64,000 bases of DNA from the NCBI GenBank assembly GCA_037975125.1, contig CM075857.1:22050822-22114821 (forward strand). Direction: 5' to 3'. This document shows, piece after piece, positions 46,601 to 58,035 of the stretch. The position numbers and the translations under genes were made by a program. Positions within the stretch are counted from its first letter, which is position 1. The number at the start of each line of letters is the position of its first letter. Source of the DNA: Latrodectus hesperus. Its lineage: Eukaryota > Arthropoda > Arachnida > Araneae > Theridiidae. The notes below the pieces were generated by a model, which saw only the letters and a list, made by a program, of their open reading frames with translations, was not told the DNA's origin and ran no database searches.

Positions 46601-47520
46601 AAAAGCAAGGTATTTTTCTGAAAGATTAAATTTGCATGAAGGTGATTTGATGATATTTGTTTTTAAACAATATTTTTTTAATATCTTATTAAAGTTTTTA
46701 AAATGGTAAAATGGGATATTCGCATCACATAAAGAAACATAAAACTATACATATTAGCTTATGCATTAAATCAACTTATTTCAATTTTTTACACAGAAAA
46801 TTAGGTAATATAAAATTAATATAAAAGAACATCACAACAATACAGCTCTTTTGGGCTCTGACACGTCTTTCCAGTTAAATTGCTGTTAATAATTTAAGTT
46901 TCCCATTTTCCAGACGTCTCCCAGACATGTTTGAATACAGCAAACTCATATCGCTTAACACTGTAAATACTTAGTGTAAAGTATTTTTTTTCTTAATACT
47001 TATTTTTTAACACTATACCGCTAACTTAAATCAGAACTCATATTAAGAAATTTAATATACACTATATTTAGTTAAATTAAAAAGAAATTTAATTAACTAT
47101 CGAATTTGCTTAACACGATAAAAAACAGTGCAGTTTTAATGTTAACAAAATAAAATATATTGTTAAAAATTTTAATAATTTTAAGTTTTCTAAGTTAGAT
47201 TAGTATATTTTATACCAAAAGTAGAGCTGTACTCATAAAATAATTTCTGAAGAAAAGTTAAATTCTTAAATATTTTAAAGTATTGTTATTTTAATCTTTT
47301 ATACTCTATGTGCAACATATAAATGTGACATCGAAGTTTTTTTTCCACAAAATAAAAATTTATAATTCCAGATTTTTTCTATTTTTTATTATTTTTTAAA
47401 TCAATATGCATGTCTGTTTCATCTGTCAAAATGTATAGCATAAAAATATAGTTCTCAAATTTAATAAATTAATACAACAATACAATCATTTAAATTGAAA
47501 TATTTCTGCTATAATTTTCT
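43606..47520. other. A+T-rich DNA, mostly unrecognised
   Basis: A 25-base T run lies at 44566-44590, a GC-richer patch of unknown origin at 44290-44410, and an imperfect hairpin (AAAAATGGCAAT and its complement) at 45617-45675. No gene was recognised. Confidence 0.5.
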
Positions 47521-47521
47521 G

Positions 47522-47624
47522 AAATAGCAGAAAATTTAAACTAAAATTTTCTGCTATTTAATTAGCATTATAAATTTAGTTGAATATAATAAATTGATAT
47601 ATATTCAACTAAATTTATAATGCT
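47522..47624. repeat. Two adjacent perfect inverted repeats
   Basis: Hairpin 1 has 16-bp perfect arms (AAATAGCAGAAAATTT at 47522-47537, complement at 47544-47559). Hairpin 2 has 24-bp perfect arms (47564-47587 and 47601-47624, arm beginning AGCATTATAAATTTAG) with a 13-base loop. The outer arm of hairpin 2 resembles the end of the adjoining reverse transcriptase frame, so the hairpin may come from an inverted duplication of that element's 3' end. Confidence 0.85.
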
Positions 47625-49260
47625 TAATAAATTTAGTTGGAATGCCATTATGAGTTAAAATATTTTCTAGTCTATTTATTTGTTTATTGGTGTTGTTTAA
47701 ATTATTACATATATGGTATATTCTATTAAGTTGATTAAAAATAATACTTTTATGAATTTTTATTGAAATATTTGAATTTCAGAAAATCAGCCTATTAGCT
47801 TTAAAATTAAAATAATTAGTTTTATCATGTATGTCAGTAAATGTGTGGTTTTCTTTTATCGTAATTGAAATATCTAGAAATTCAGTTTTTAAGTTATCAA
47901 TATTAGTTTTAATTAATTTTAATTCTTTAGGATATATATTATTGTAAATTTTATCAAATTCTAGCCAATTAAAAATTAAAAATCACCAATATATCTGTAA
48001 ACAAAAGGCATTTGTATAATAAATGATTTTTCATAGTAGTTTAAAAATAAATTTGCTAATATACTTGAAAATTTGAAGCCCTGGGGAATGCCGTTAACTT
48101 GTAAATAAATATTTTCTCCATGAGAAATATAATTATTATAAATACAAAATAAACTAAGGCCTTTCCAAAAATTTATATTGATATCCAATATTGAATTAAA
48201 ATCATAAAAATAAAACATAATAATATCAAAAAGTTTTTCACGTGGAATACTGGTGAATAAATCTTTGAAATCATAAGTGGAAACAGTATTAATTTTATTG
48301 GCAGAAATAAATTCAATGATAGGTTTACTATTCTTAATTATCCATGTATTATTTGAACTAGTAATGTTATTTAAAATTATATTTAAATAATAAGAAAATA
48401 AATTACCAAATTTGTCTGCATAAGTGCTGCATCCACATGTAAAGAACTAAAATTTAACAGGGTTTATATGGAATTTCGGATATTCTGTAATATATGGAAT
48501 TTTAAAGTTTATATTTTTAATTTTGAGTTTTTTAGCAAAGGCAAGAATTTTTTTAAATATTGTTGTTTTGTTTGAATTACTAATTTTGTAAGCAATTGAA
48601 TTAGATATTTCTTCATTTAGTAATTGGTATTAAAATGTTTTTCAAATAAAGGCATAATTATTTGATGCTTTATCTACAGAAGTAATTATGAAAAGTTTTT
48701 GTATTTCTTGTATTTCTTTTATATACATTTTTAGATATTTTTTATTCATTGCTTTAAATTTTAAATTATTTACATTTGTTTTAAATTTGCAGTAGAAATT
48801 CCATTTCCATTGTGAGAAAAATTCTATTGGAATAGAATAAGTATTAGAGGTTTTAAAAATAAATTTATTGATATCATTGAGAAAAAATTTAAGAATTTGC
48901 TTGTGGTTATGATAATTAATTTGTCGAAATTTAGTACCTTTATTAACGATATTTTTTAATTCATTATTCAATATAATATCCGTTTTTCCGGTAATTATGT
49001 GTCCAAAAGTTAAATCTACGAATTTATTGTATTTCGGGTCACTACAGAAGCAATCGGCATTTTCTTTATTAATATTTATGTTACTACAGAATTTATTATA
49101 GTTAAAGATATGTCTACCAAATGGTGAATCATATTGAAAAGTACATTAAATTTCATTATTATTTAACGGAAAGATATGTTTAAGCTCTTTAATAATGCTC
49201 GCTTCTTTAAGACTATGTCCATTGCAGAAAAGCCATAATTTGTGCCAATGTGGTCAACAA
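47625..49260 (-). pseudogene. Penelope-like reverse transcriptase, decayed
   Basis: One frame can be followed for about 540 codons with several stops. In order it holds HKLWLFCNGHSL, CTFQYDSPFGRHIFNYN, CFCSDPKYNKFVDLTFGHIITGK, SVDKASNNYAFI, STYDFKDLFTSIPREKL (motif A with its Asp), VNGIPQGFKFSSILANLFL (motif B) and RYIGDF, where the active site should be a D-D pair. The tail continues with YPKELKLIKTN and FLDISITI. Stops include TGA at 48642, TAG at 48447-48449 and TGA at 47779-47781. A small frameshift follows RYIGDF. The motif set resembles Penelope-like and related reverse transcriptases. The exact class is uncertain, and no endonuclease domain was recognised. Confidence 0.72.
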
Positions 49261-49543
49261 CCCCTGAAAAAGCTGGCCATATTGGTTCTTCATTCCATTT
49301 TATATCTTTCTTTGATATTTTCCTTGAAATTCAAGTACTTTCGATGTATTGTTTTCCATTTAGTGTTTTCAATGTACTATTCTCCATTCGACAGTTTTCA
49401 TTGTATTTTATAAAATATACTATTAACTATATCTTAGTAATACTATTCTAGCTGCTTTTGTGCTAAATGAATTGCTAAGCATAAATGTTTTTTATATATT
49501 CTTGTGCTTTTCAGTTCAGTATCTAACCTTGCATTTTATATAC

Positions 49544-49743
<200 letters not shown>

Positions 49744-49899
49744 AGGACATTTCTATAGTTTCATTGAAATAAAATAATAATTTAGTCAACAGAAAGCAGT
49801 AAATATTATTTGGTAATTTACCTTTAAGAAATGTTAAAAATATATTTCTTATTTTACATTCTCAAAAAAAAATAAAACATTAATCTTGGTTATTTCCTT

Positions 49900-50270
49900 T
49901 CTCTATGCAAAATATTCATTCGTTTTTTTCCTATTTATTTTTCTTATACCTCAAATTTTACGATCAATTTTTTCCATCAACTTTCTTGCTGGAAAGAGAA
50001 CTACGTGCTCGCCTGAAAGAAAAACTCTGAGAAAAGTCCCACTCCCACGCTTCATTAATTATTTTTATACCTCAGGAGAAAAAGAGTAGGAGTACGAAAC
50101 TTGAATGTGTATGAACAGTATGATTGATAGGCCTTTCGAGTTTGATGTTGAAGATTTTTTCACGTAACATTTTCCCTGAAGTTTATCTTTCATGTGAAAT
50201 CTATGGGATCGTGATCCTGAAATCATAATTGAGTCTAAGATATATTTGTAGTTTATTCCAATTTCTGGTT
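49900..50270 (+). repeat. Dispersed repeat R1, second copy
   Basis: Partner of 40640-40990, with the same order of blocks (TTCATTAATTATT, TTATACCTCAGG, TATGGGATCGTGAT). The short open frames across it differ from those of the partner, arguing against conserved coding. Confidence 0.7.
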
Positions 50271-50357
50271 TTGATGATAAAAGAAATAAAATATTTTTAT
50301 TCTTTAATATAAAATAGTGTTTCTCTTTTTTCTGATTATTTTCATATTTCTTCATAC

Positions 50358-50360
<3 letters not shown>

Positions 50361-50451
<91 letters not shown>
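50361..50451. repeat. (TA)n microsatellite
   Basis: A pure TA run just right of repeat R1. Confidence 0.96.
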
Positions 50452-50454
<3 letters not shown>

Positions 50455-52548
50455 CTTTTGTGTATTTTAGCATCGAAAATTAAATTTTTTTTAACATGTT
50501 CAAAAAAGAACCATTATGAGCAATAATTAACCTTTTAAATAATCAAAAACCTTGTGTAATTTTAATTGATATTTTAAATTCATTTTTTGCGCACAAATCT
50601 AATGAGTCAGAGATTTATATTTTGAAGTGAACTAAGAAATTAATAATAAATGCCAGATCCCTTGTGGGAATTGAGCAAATGGCTGTTGAAACAAATTACA
50701 TTCAACTGCTACATAAGCTTTAAGGTGAAAGTTGAACAGCCAAACCTACTACAGAATTGACTGTATAAATTCTTTTTATTTTAGGTATGAAAATTCTTGT
50801 AATAAAAAAATAAGAAGTTAAATAAAATTTGCCTTAAAAGCTAATAATTAAAAGAGTGTATCGTAAAACAAAAAGACAGAACCTTAACCATTCAACTGTT
50901 ATAACAGCTTTTGGGTGAGAGTTGAGCAGTCAAACACACTACAAAAACTACTGAATAAATTCTTATTATACAAAGTATGAAAACTTTAGTAATAAAAAAT
51001 AAGAAGTTAAATCAAATTTGCCTTACAAGTTAATAATTGTACACAGATTGTACCGTATAATCGATCATTTTTCATATTATGAGTTATTTTATTTTTAAAA
51101 TATCTCTTTCATCACGAGAGAATATTATATTAGAAATTTATATTTCTTTACTTCAATAAAACATTTAAACTAAAAATTATATAAATTCATTATATGAAAC
51201 ATGAAAAATAACTCGAAAGCTAATGGACACTTTAGAGTTGTATTATTACTACCCCGCTATTTGATTCTGCATTAAATTTAATATTGCTTCCTTTTTGTAA
51301 TATTCACTAAAATTCTTTAAAAAATAGAAGTAAAAAAAGGAACAAAATAAGAACGACATAAAATCACTTTCTAAAATTCAATTATGAATTCTTATTACTA
51401 TAAAAGATACTAATATCTAAATATTTGCAGTTCATTTCTTTTTGAATGAGCAATTACACTATATTAGAAATTCAAAACAAATGGATTCTTATCAATGTAA
51501 AACCATATGGAATATTTTTGAAAGAATTTTCATTCAAAACTAACATCCGTTTTTAAATTCTTTTCCTTATTGCAATCAAGCATTTTAAAACAGAGAGAAA
51601 ATACGATTTATAATGATTTCAGCACTTCTCTATTTTCTTATTCTTTATCGACCAATAATCTTTGCTCTAATAGAAAATAATTTCTAAATGTTTGCTTATA
51701 ATAATGCTACCTTCAGGCAACCACGCCATCTAAAAGAATCAATCAATTCAAGTGAAACCAGCTTTAATATCGAGTGTTTTCGATTATATTAAGATTAAAA
51801 TGTCAATTATAGATTAATCATTCTAGCAAAAAATACATTCTTTACTAGCAGAATTCTGGATTTATCTTTATACAAAATGATTAACAACAACTTCTGAAAG
51901 TAACATTTGCTCATCTGAATAATCAATCATTTTTTATATTTTATGCACGTATTTTTATATATTATTTTTATATAATAATCATGGCAATATCTAATCTTAA
52001 GATGTAATGCACCTAAATACATCATGACTACAAACTGATAGGAATTGATAACTAAATTTAGCAAACAGTTAATAAATTGAGCAGAATCGGCTATTCTATA
52101 TTTTTGTTATTATTTTAAATGTCTAGACATTATTATTCAGTGCTTTTAGAATAATCTGCTGTCAGAATATTATCTATAAAATTTGAATTAATAGCAATTA
52201 AAAAATTTTTAATAGCTTTTGGATAAAATTTCATAATTATTTATTTATTTCTCTTTATTCAATCAGCTTTAATTACTATTTGATTAATATTACACCTTTT
52301 TCAGTTTGTGTATGGAACTGAATATAATCATCAATAACTTCAGAAATCTGAGATTTTGAATGAACGTGAATACATTTGCATTTCATGGAAGTTTTGTAAA
52401 GGCTAATGAATTTAACTACTGAATATTACCATGGCATAAAAATATAATAAACTGAAACTTTGGGTACATTTCCTATTCACCAGTAGAAATCTCGCCGAAA
52501 TGATATTTTTGGCGACAACACATAAAACAGATTAAAAAAAATAGTAAA
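50452..52548. other. A+T-rich DNA with a short local duplication
   Basis: Segments near 50690-50830 and 50890-51030 are similar (for example TTGAACAGCCAAAC and TTGAGCAGTCAAAC, then AATAAGAAGTTAAAT and AATAAGAAGTTAAAT), indicating an old local duplication. No gene was recognised. Confidence 0.55.
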
Positions 52549-52557
52549 TAAAATAGT

Positions 52558-52940
52558 TGTTGTTGTTACTTATGACACTTGGGCAAACCAAGCTTGCTAT
52601 GTCACTGGCTATGCGAATTTAAGTCAGTAAGGTGCGTCTTTCATTTAACCAGAGAACCATGAAGATGAAAGTACGACTTAGCTCTAAACTCCTCCGATAG
52701 ATGGCACCACCAGATGATCCACTCCCTCGAGTTAGACATTGATTTAATGGGGGAGGAAATTTTCTCCAGACCATTGCACCCATGGTAACTCCTCAACGAC
52801 CGACCACAGGACTTACGATTCCACAGATTTAATGAGTGCCTATATCGCATGTACTCGGTGGATCTTTGGTGGCACTGGGAATCGAACCTCGCCCTTTCGG
52901 ACAAAATGCCGATGCTCTAACCGCTAGGCTACCACGCTCC
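52558..52940 (-). mobile_element. tRNA-derived SINE, complete, with target duplication
   Basis: On the minus strand the head begins at 52940 with GGAGCGTGGTAGCCTAGC. It has a consensus A-box (TAGCCTAGCGG) and an exact B-box (GGTTCGATTCC) at normal spacing, so it has an RNA polymerase III internal promoter. A body of about 300 bp and an (AAC)n tail (GTT repeats at 52558-52567 on the plus strand) follow. TAAAATAGT flanks both ends (52549-52557 and 52941-52949) as a target-site duplication. The open frame at 52641-52904 is incidental. Confidence 0.9.
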
Positions 52941-53222
52941 TAAAATAGTACTTACTTTAAGATAGTAATAAATTTTTAAGCTCATATAAATATTTTGATA
53001 TCATTTACAATTTGAGCAGATGATAAAGGGCTTATGAACGAGAGGTCAGAAAGTTTATTTCCTATAAAATCGGTAGTAAAATTTTGTCACTTTACTGTTA
53101 ACTCTAATGTACCAAGTAATTTAAAAAAATTGTAAATAATATAATATAGTATTTAAATTTTTTATTTTTAAAAATAGTTCTCGAGTATCATTTGAAGGAC
53201 CTGGAACCAGGGGGTACGTGTA

Positions 53223-54020
53223 CCTTCCTGGGGCATGAGCACAGCCACCAGGCGCGTCGGTAGGTGGTGGATAGCCGAATGTCCTGTAGGAATGACAGGA
53301 TAGCCTTGAATATAGAATCAGTGGCCGCGAACCAGCTCCCGTAAACCCTGGTGTTATGCGATCCGTGCCTAGGGCTAGTTGGCACCGCGGTATTGGTGTC
53401 TTAACGGAGCCTCTAGTTGCTTGGCGAACTTCTAGAGTAATTTGCCTTGCCCAGTAACTCAGGAAATGCTGGGTGGACTTATATTACCTGAGCTTTTTAA
53501 TTGTTATCTTGTGGCGGAAAAGACACAAGAAGTAACAAACCTTTCTGCATTTGCAGGTGAAACCTCTAAAGTAGACCTTGCTGAAAAAGACAAGGGAACT
53601 CAGAGGCAATCTTGTAAAGGGGCAGCAATGAATGCTTCACTTGAGCTAGAAATTACCTCTAAACCATCTTCTTCTGGTGAAAGACGGGAAGCTATACTTA
53701 GCATGACTGACTTTCTGACCAGATGGGACTGTTTCAGCAAGACCTTATCTGCTGGAAATGTCATATGCAAAAGGAAACGGCAGAGCATATCATTTACGAA
53801 TGTGAGGCTCTTGCCCTCCCTAAATTAACTTCTTTGGGCTTCATCCATACTAGAGAGTTACACCTAGACTCCATTAAAGGGTTATCGGACTTTATTAGTA
53901 AAGTGGGTGACCCGAGCAACTGGAACTAGGAAACATTGAGTTTGGAGTTAATGGTACAAAATGCTGATAAAAGCAGAGGTGCCCAATGACATACAAACTC
54001 AATTTTAAGAAGAAGAAGAA
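53223..54020 (+). mobile_element. Non-autonomous LINE derivative, copy D
   Basis: Layout is as in copy A: GC-rich leader, acidic Ser/Glu-rich frame (53442-53828), zinc-binding end and (AAG)n tail at 54006-54020. The junction GACCAGATGGGACT at about 53718-53731 is the one seen in copy A. It joins the acidic frame out of phase to the zinc-binding segment. No reverse transcriptase is encoded. Confidence 0.78.
53723..53929 (+). pseudogene. LINE ORF2 zinc-binding fragment in copy D
   Basis: The open 68-codon end segment retains Cys-x2-Cys...His-x4-Cys (CWKCHMQKET, HIIYEC) with one Arg-to-Trp change between the first two Cys. It ends at the same stop (DPSNWN) as copies A and B. It starts just after the deletion junction, so it is a relic carried along with the derivative. 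Confidence 0.7.
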
Positions 54021-54539
54021 CATTTGAAGGAGATTTCTATTTGCTTTCACTCTCTAATACTATTTACACGAAAAAATTTCCCTTTACAATAAAACAATAC
54101 TTCCATAATACCTTTATCAACAAATGACTTTTAATGATATGATCAGGGAATCAAAACTTGTTTAATTCTTGAACGCATATATAATAAAGGGAATTTTTGT
54201 TTGGAATCGATTTAATCCTCAACCGCCATGAAATGTTGGTTTGGTATCAAATTTATTTACTCTTCTTTGTTATCTGTTCACTAAAACCTCTTAAAAAAAA
54301 CTTTGAATCATGAAATTGAAAAATTATTCTTAGGCGACGATAAACTAACGCTGCAGTTTGTTTCATTCTCAATACATTCTTCTTAAAAAATACTTTTCAA
54401 AAGAATATTGCCTTCTATCTTGTTTAAACTCCATATCCTTTGACTATAAAAAAGTTAATCCTTTACCTTTAAAAAAAATTAATTTAATGAAGTGGGTACC
54501 ATACTTTTCAAAATAAACACTATGTAACCAATATTTTTC

Positions 54540-54850
54540 TAACCAAGATCAAACTTTATCCCCTCTTGTCTCTGAGGGAAGTATCTTTCACGTGGTAAAA
54601 TGAAAGATTCTAAAATAAGTTGTTGCTTTCTTAATTTTTCTGTATTCAATTTTTTAATAAAATCACCTTTGGTATTAAGGCTTATCAATTTCATTTTAAC
54701 AATGTTATTCTTTTGACAATACCCGGGTGGCAGAAATCTGAGAGCAAAAGAATACTGAAAGCACTTTAGTAATCCACTTACACAACTGAAAAATGGAAAA
54801 TGTTTTGCTAAAATTTACTTTTCTCGCTGATTTCGCATAACTCATTTTAA
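54540..54850 (+). repeat. Dispersed repeat R2, second copy
   Basis: Partner of 32890-33190. Shared blocks are CAATGTTATTCTTT, AATACCCGG, TAATCCACTT and GAAAATGTTT in the same order. No coding motif. Confidence 0.7.
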
Positions 54851-55713
<863 letters not shown>

Positions 55714-55755
55714 GTGTATATGTATGTATATATATTTTACTATGTATATGTATAT

Positions 55756-57389
55756 ATAATTTAAAACACAAAATCACAAAATTAAAATCGCTGTGTTAAG
55801 AAAATATTTAAGATTCTTTTAATATATTTAATATAAAAGGAAATTCTGTTTGTAATGAATGCTGAAGCGTAATGTAGTAAAAATGCATTAAATAATCACA
55901 ATCACTGATTTGAAAACCAATCAAATATCAGCACCTAAATTACAGTTTATTATGATCTGTAAAAGTGTTATTTTGCTAGCATAAGTGACTTTCTTTGGTG
56001 TACGAATGCGGATCTTACGTTAAAAAAAAGCGAAATCAGTGAAAAAAATAAGACTAAAACAGGATAGAAAAGAATGCCTATTTGCTACTGACGATAAAGA
56101 ACACGTTTCAAAGATAGAAGAATTTTTTCAGATGCTGATAGAAATGAAAGCAATCTGTTTTTTAGTTAACTCAAGAAGAAGATTATCAGATCTATCATAT
56201 TTTGACCATAAATGGGGAATTCGCAGGAAAATACCACATTTAAATCTTAAGCAACGCAAAAAAACAATTTGGTAAAAAAAATGCATTAAGTGTTCAGAAT
56301 TTCACCGCTCCAGCTGCAAATAATCTGGAGCGGTGAGAGTGAACCATCATTCTTTGGTAGTGATGGGCGAAAATATGTGTGGTGCAGAATTGTACTCTAC
56401 ACCTCACATATTTTCTCCCGTCACTGCACATCTACACATTCAGATCTACGCATTGATTGCATTGCATAAATTACCCAACAAATATGATATTTAGAATACG
56501 TGTGTCTGTAGACGATGTTGAGGACATTCAAGTAATTGACGGCATTCCTATTCTGAAAACAAAATTGACACATCTCATCAGGAATTCCTTCACCATTTAA
56601 GTACATTTATCTTTTAACATGTTGCAACTCAATATCGTATAGCAAAAATATGGGAGTTTAAAATATATCATATTACTTGTTTCGTAATTTTTTCAATTAT
56701 GTTAATTTTATGTTTTTTATTACATTTTGTATTAAATTTCCTTTAAATTAATGAATTTAACATATTTTATAAGCGCTCAAAAATTAAAATTAAATCAAAC
56801 ATTTTAATAAGTGTCCATAATATTAGCCGCTACTATGTATATGATAGCAACGTAAGCATAATGACTGTGAATGATTATGCGATATCATCATATTATTCAT
56901 ACCATTTGCAGAAATTTCAATAATTGTTTATCGTTATAACAATATTAAATTTCATTGAATTTTATGTATTAAAATCAGTTGTTCAATACATTATGAACTG
57001 TAAAAATTTCTGTAATATCCATAATGCCCATCAATATTTTGTATTTTTAAAAATGTACACAATATTAAAGGAATGTAATCCTTTTGCTAAAAATTAGTGA
57101 AATCAAATCTAATCATGTAATTTATATGATAAATTACTTAATTATGTAATTATAAGTATACTACAAAATAGGCAAATTCATTTCACTCCAAATTAGTATC
57201 TATTTGATAATAGTTATATACAGTTAAATATTGCTTTGAAAACCTATTTACGAAATTTGCAAAATCAACTCTTTATTAATAAGTTTTACATTAGTGAAAA
57301 TGCAAGAATGATTATATTATGTGATACTAATACAAAGTTTATTCAGAATATAAATTAATTATACTTAAACATGCACTTTGAAATTATAT

Positions 57390-57392
<3 letters not shown>
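55756..57392. other. A+T-rich DNA around paired inverted repeats
   Basis: Apart from 56302-56425, nothing is identified. The open frame at 56039-56275 (78 codons, Lys/Arg-rich) has no family motif I recognise. It could be a transposon scrap or chance. Confidence 0.45.
56302..56425. repeat. Paired inverted repeats, hAT-MITE-like
   Basis: A 12-bp perfect hairpin (TCACCGCTCCAG at 56302-56313, complement at 56325-56336) lies 22 bases before a 30-bp imperfect inverted repeat. The arms of the latter are 56359-56388 and 56396-56425, with a 7-base loop. Its outer arm begins AGTGATGGGCGAAAAT, resembling hAT-type termini. No 8-bp target duplication was found at its edges, so the class is tentative. 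Confidence 0.6.
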
Positions 57393-57469
<77 letters not shown>

Positions 57470-57474
57470 TTTTT
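57393..57474. repeat. (TA)n followed by T run
   Basis: TA to 57460, then 14 T residues. Confidence 0.95.
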
Positions 57475-57744
57475 ACATTCTGAAGTTTAAGGTGCTCTCA
57501 AATGAGATGGTTTATCCACTAATATTAACGTTTTAAAAATAACTTTTTGATGATTCATTCATAAATATTTCATTATTTCATTCCATAAACTTGTTCATTA
57601 ACGGAATTATATATTATATTTTGGGTAGTAAATTTTTTTCTAAATTAACTATGAATGATTTAAAAACAATCAAATCAAATGCTCTTACCTATAATTAATA
57701 TTTTTAATAGTAGCGGACATTGGTTTAGTCACCCAAATCCCGAT

Positions 57745-58032
57745 GAGAGGGGTTACAATAGCAGAATACAATGAGGCGCGAAACTGCTTTAAATGAAATC
57801 ATTTATAGTTACCGGTTGGCACCAGTGAATCAAGTCACGGGGGTGAATAGCATTACTCACGTCATACCACAGCAAACCTATTGATAGGGTGAACCATATT
57901 CATTCACATCGTCTCATAAGGAAGACCAAAGAAACACAGAGAGAAAGAAATGTCAATGCCTGAACCGGGATTTGAACCCAGCACCAACAGCCTAAGAGTG
58001 AAGAATGCTAACCACTCTGTTATCAGCCAAAT
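57745..58032 (-). mobile_element. tRNA-derived SINE, second family member
   Basis: On the minus strand the head near 58030 has a diverged A-box region and a B-box (GGTTCAAATCC). It is followed by CCCGGTTCAGGCAT, the same phrase found after the B-box of the 39875-40145 SINE. The body shares order with that copy, including the AAGAAA/GAGAGA tract and the CTATTGATAGGGTGAACCAT region. The outer limits are approximate and no target duplication was assigned. Confidence 0.7.
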
Positions 58033-58035
58033 TTC

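Noticed and set aside
52870..52940. tRNA-like sequence with good A- and B-boxes, considered as a tRNA gene
   Set aside because: It is the head of a SINE with tail and target duplications, and the acceptor stem is not completed.
56039..56275. 78-codon Lys/Arg-rich frame
   Set aside because: No family motif was recognised. It is too short to call and may be chance or a transposon scrap.
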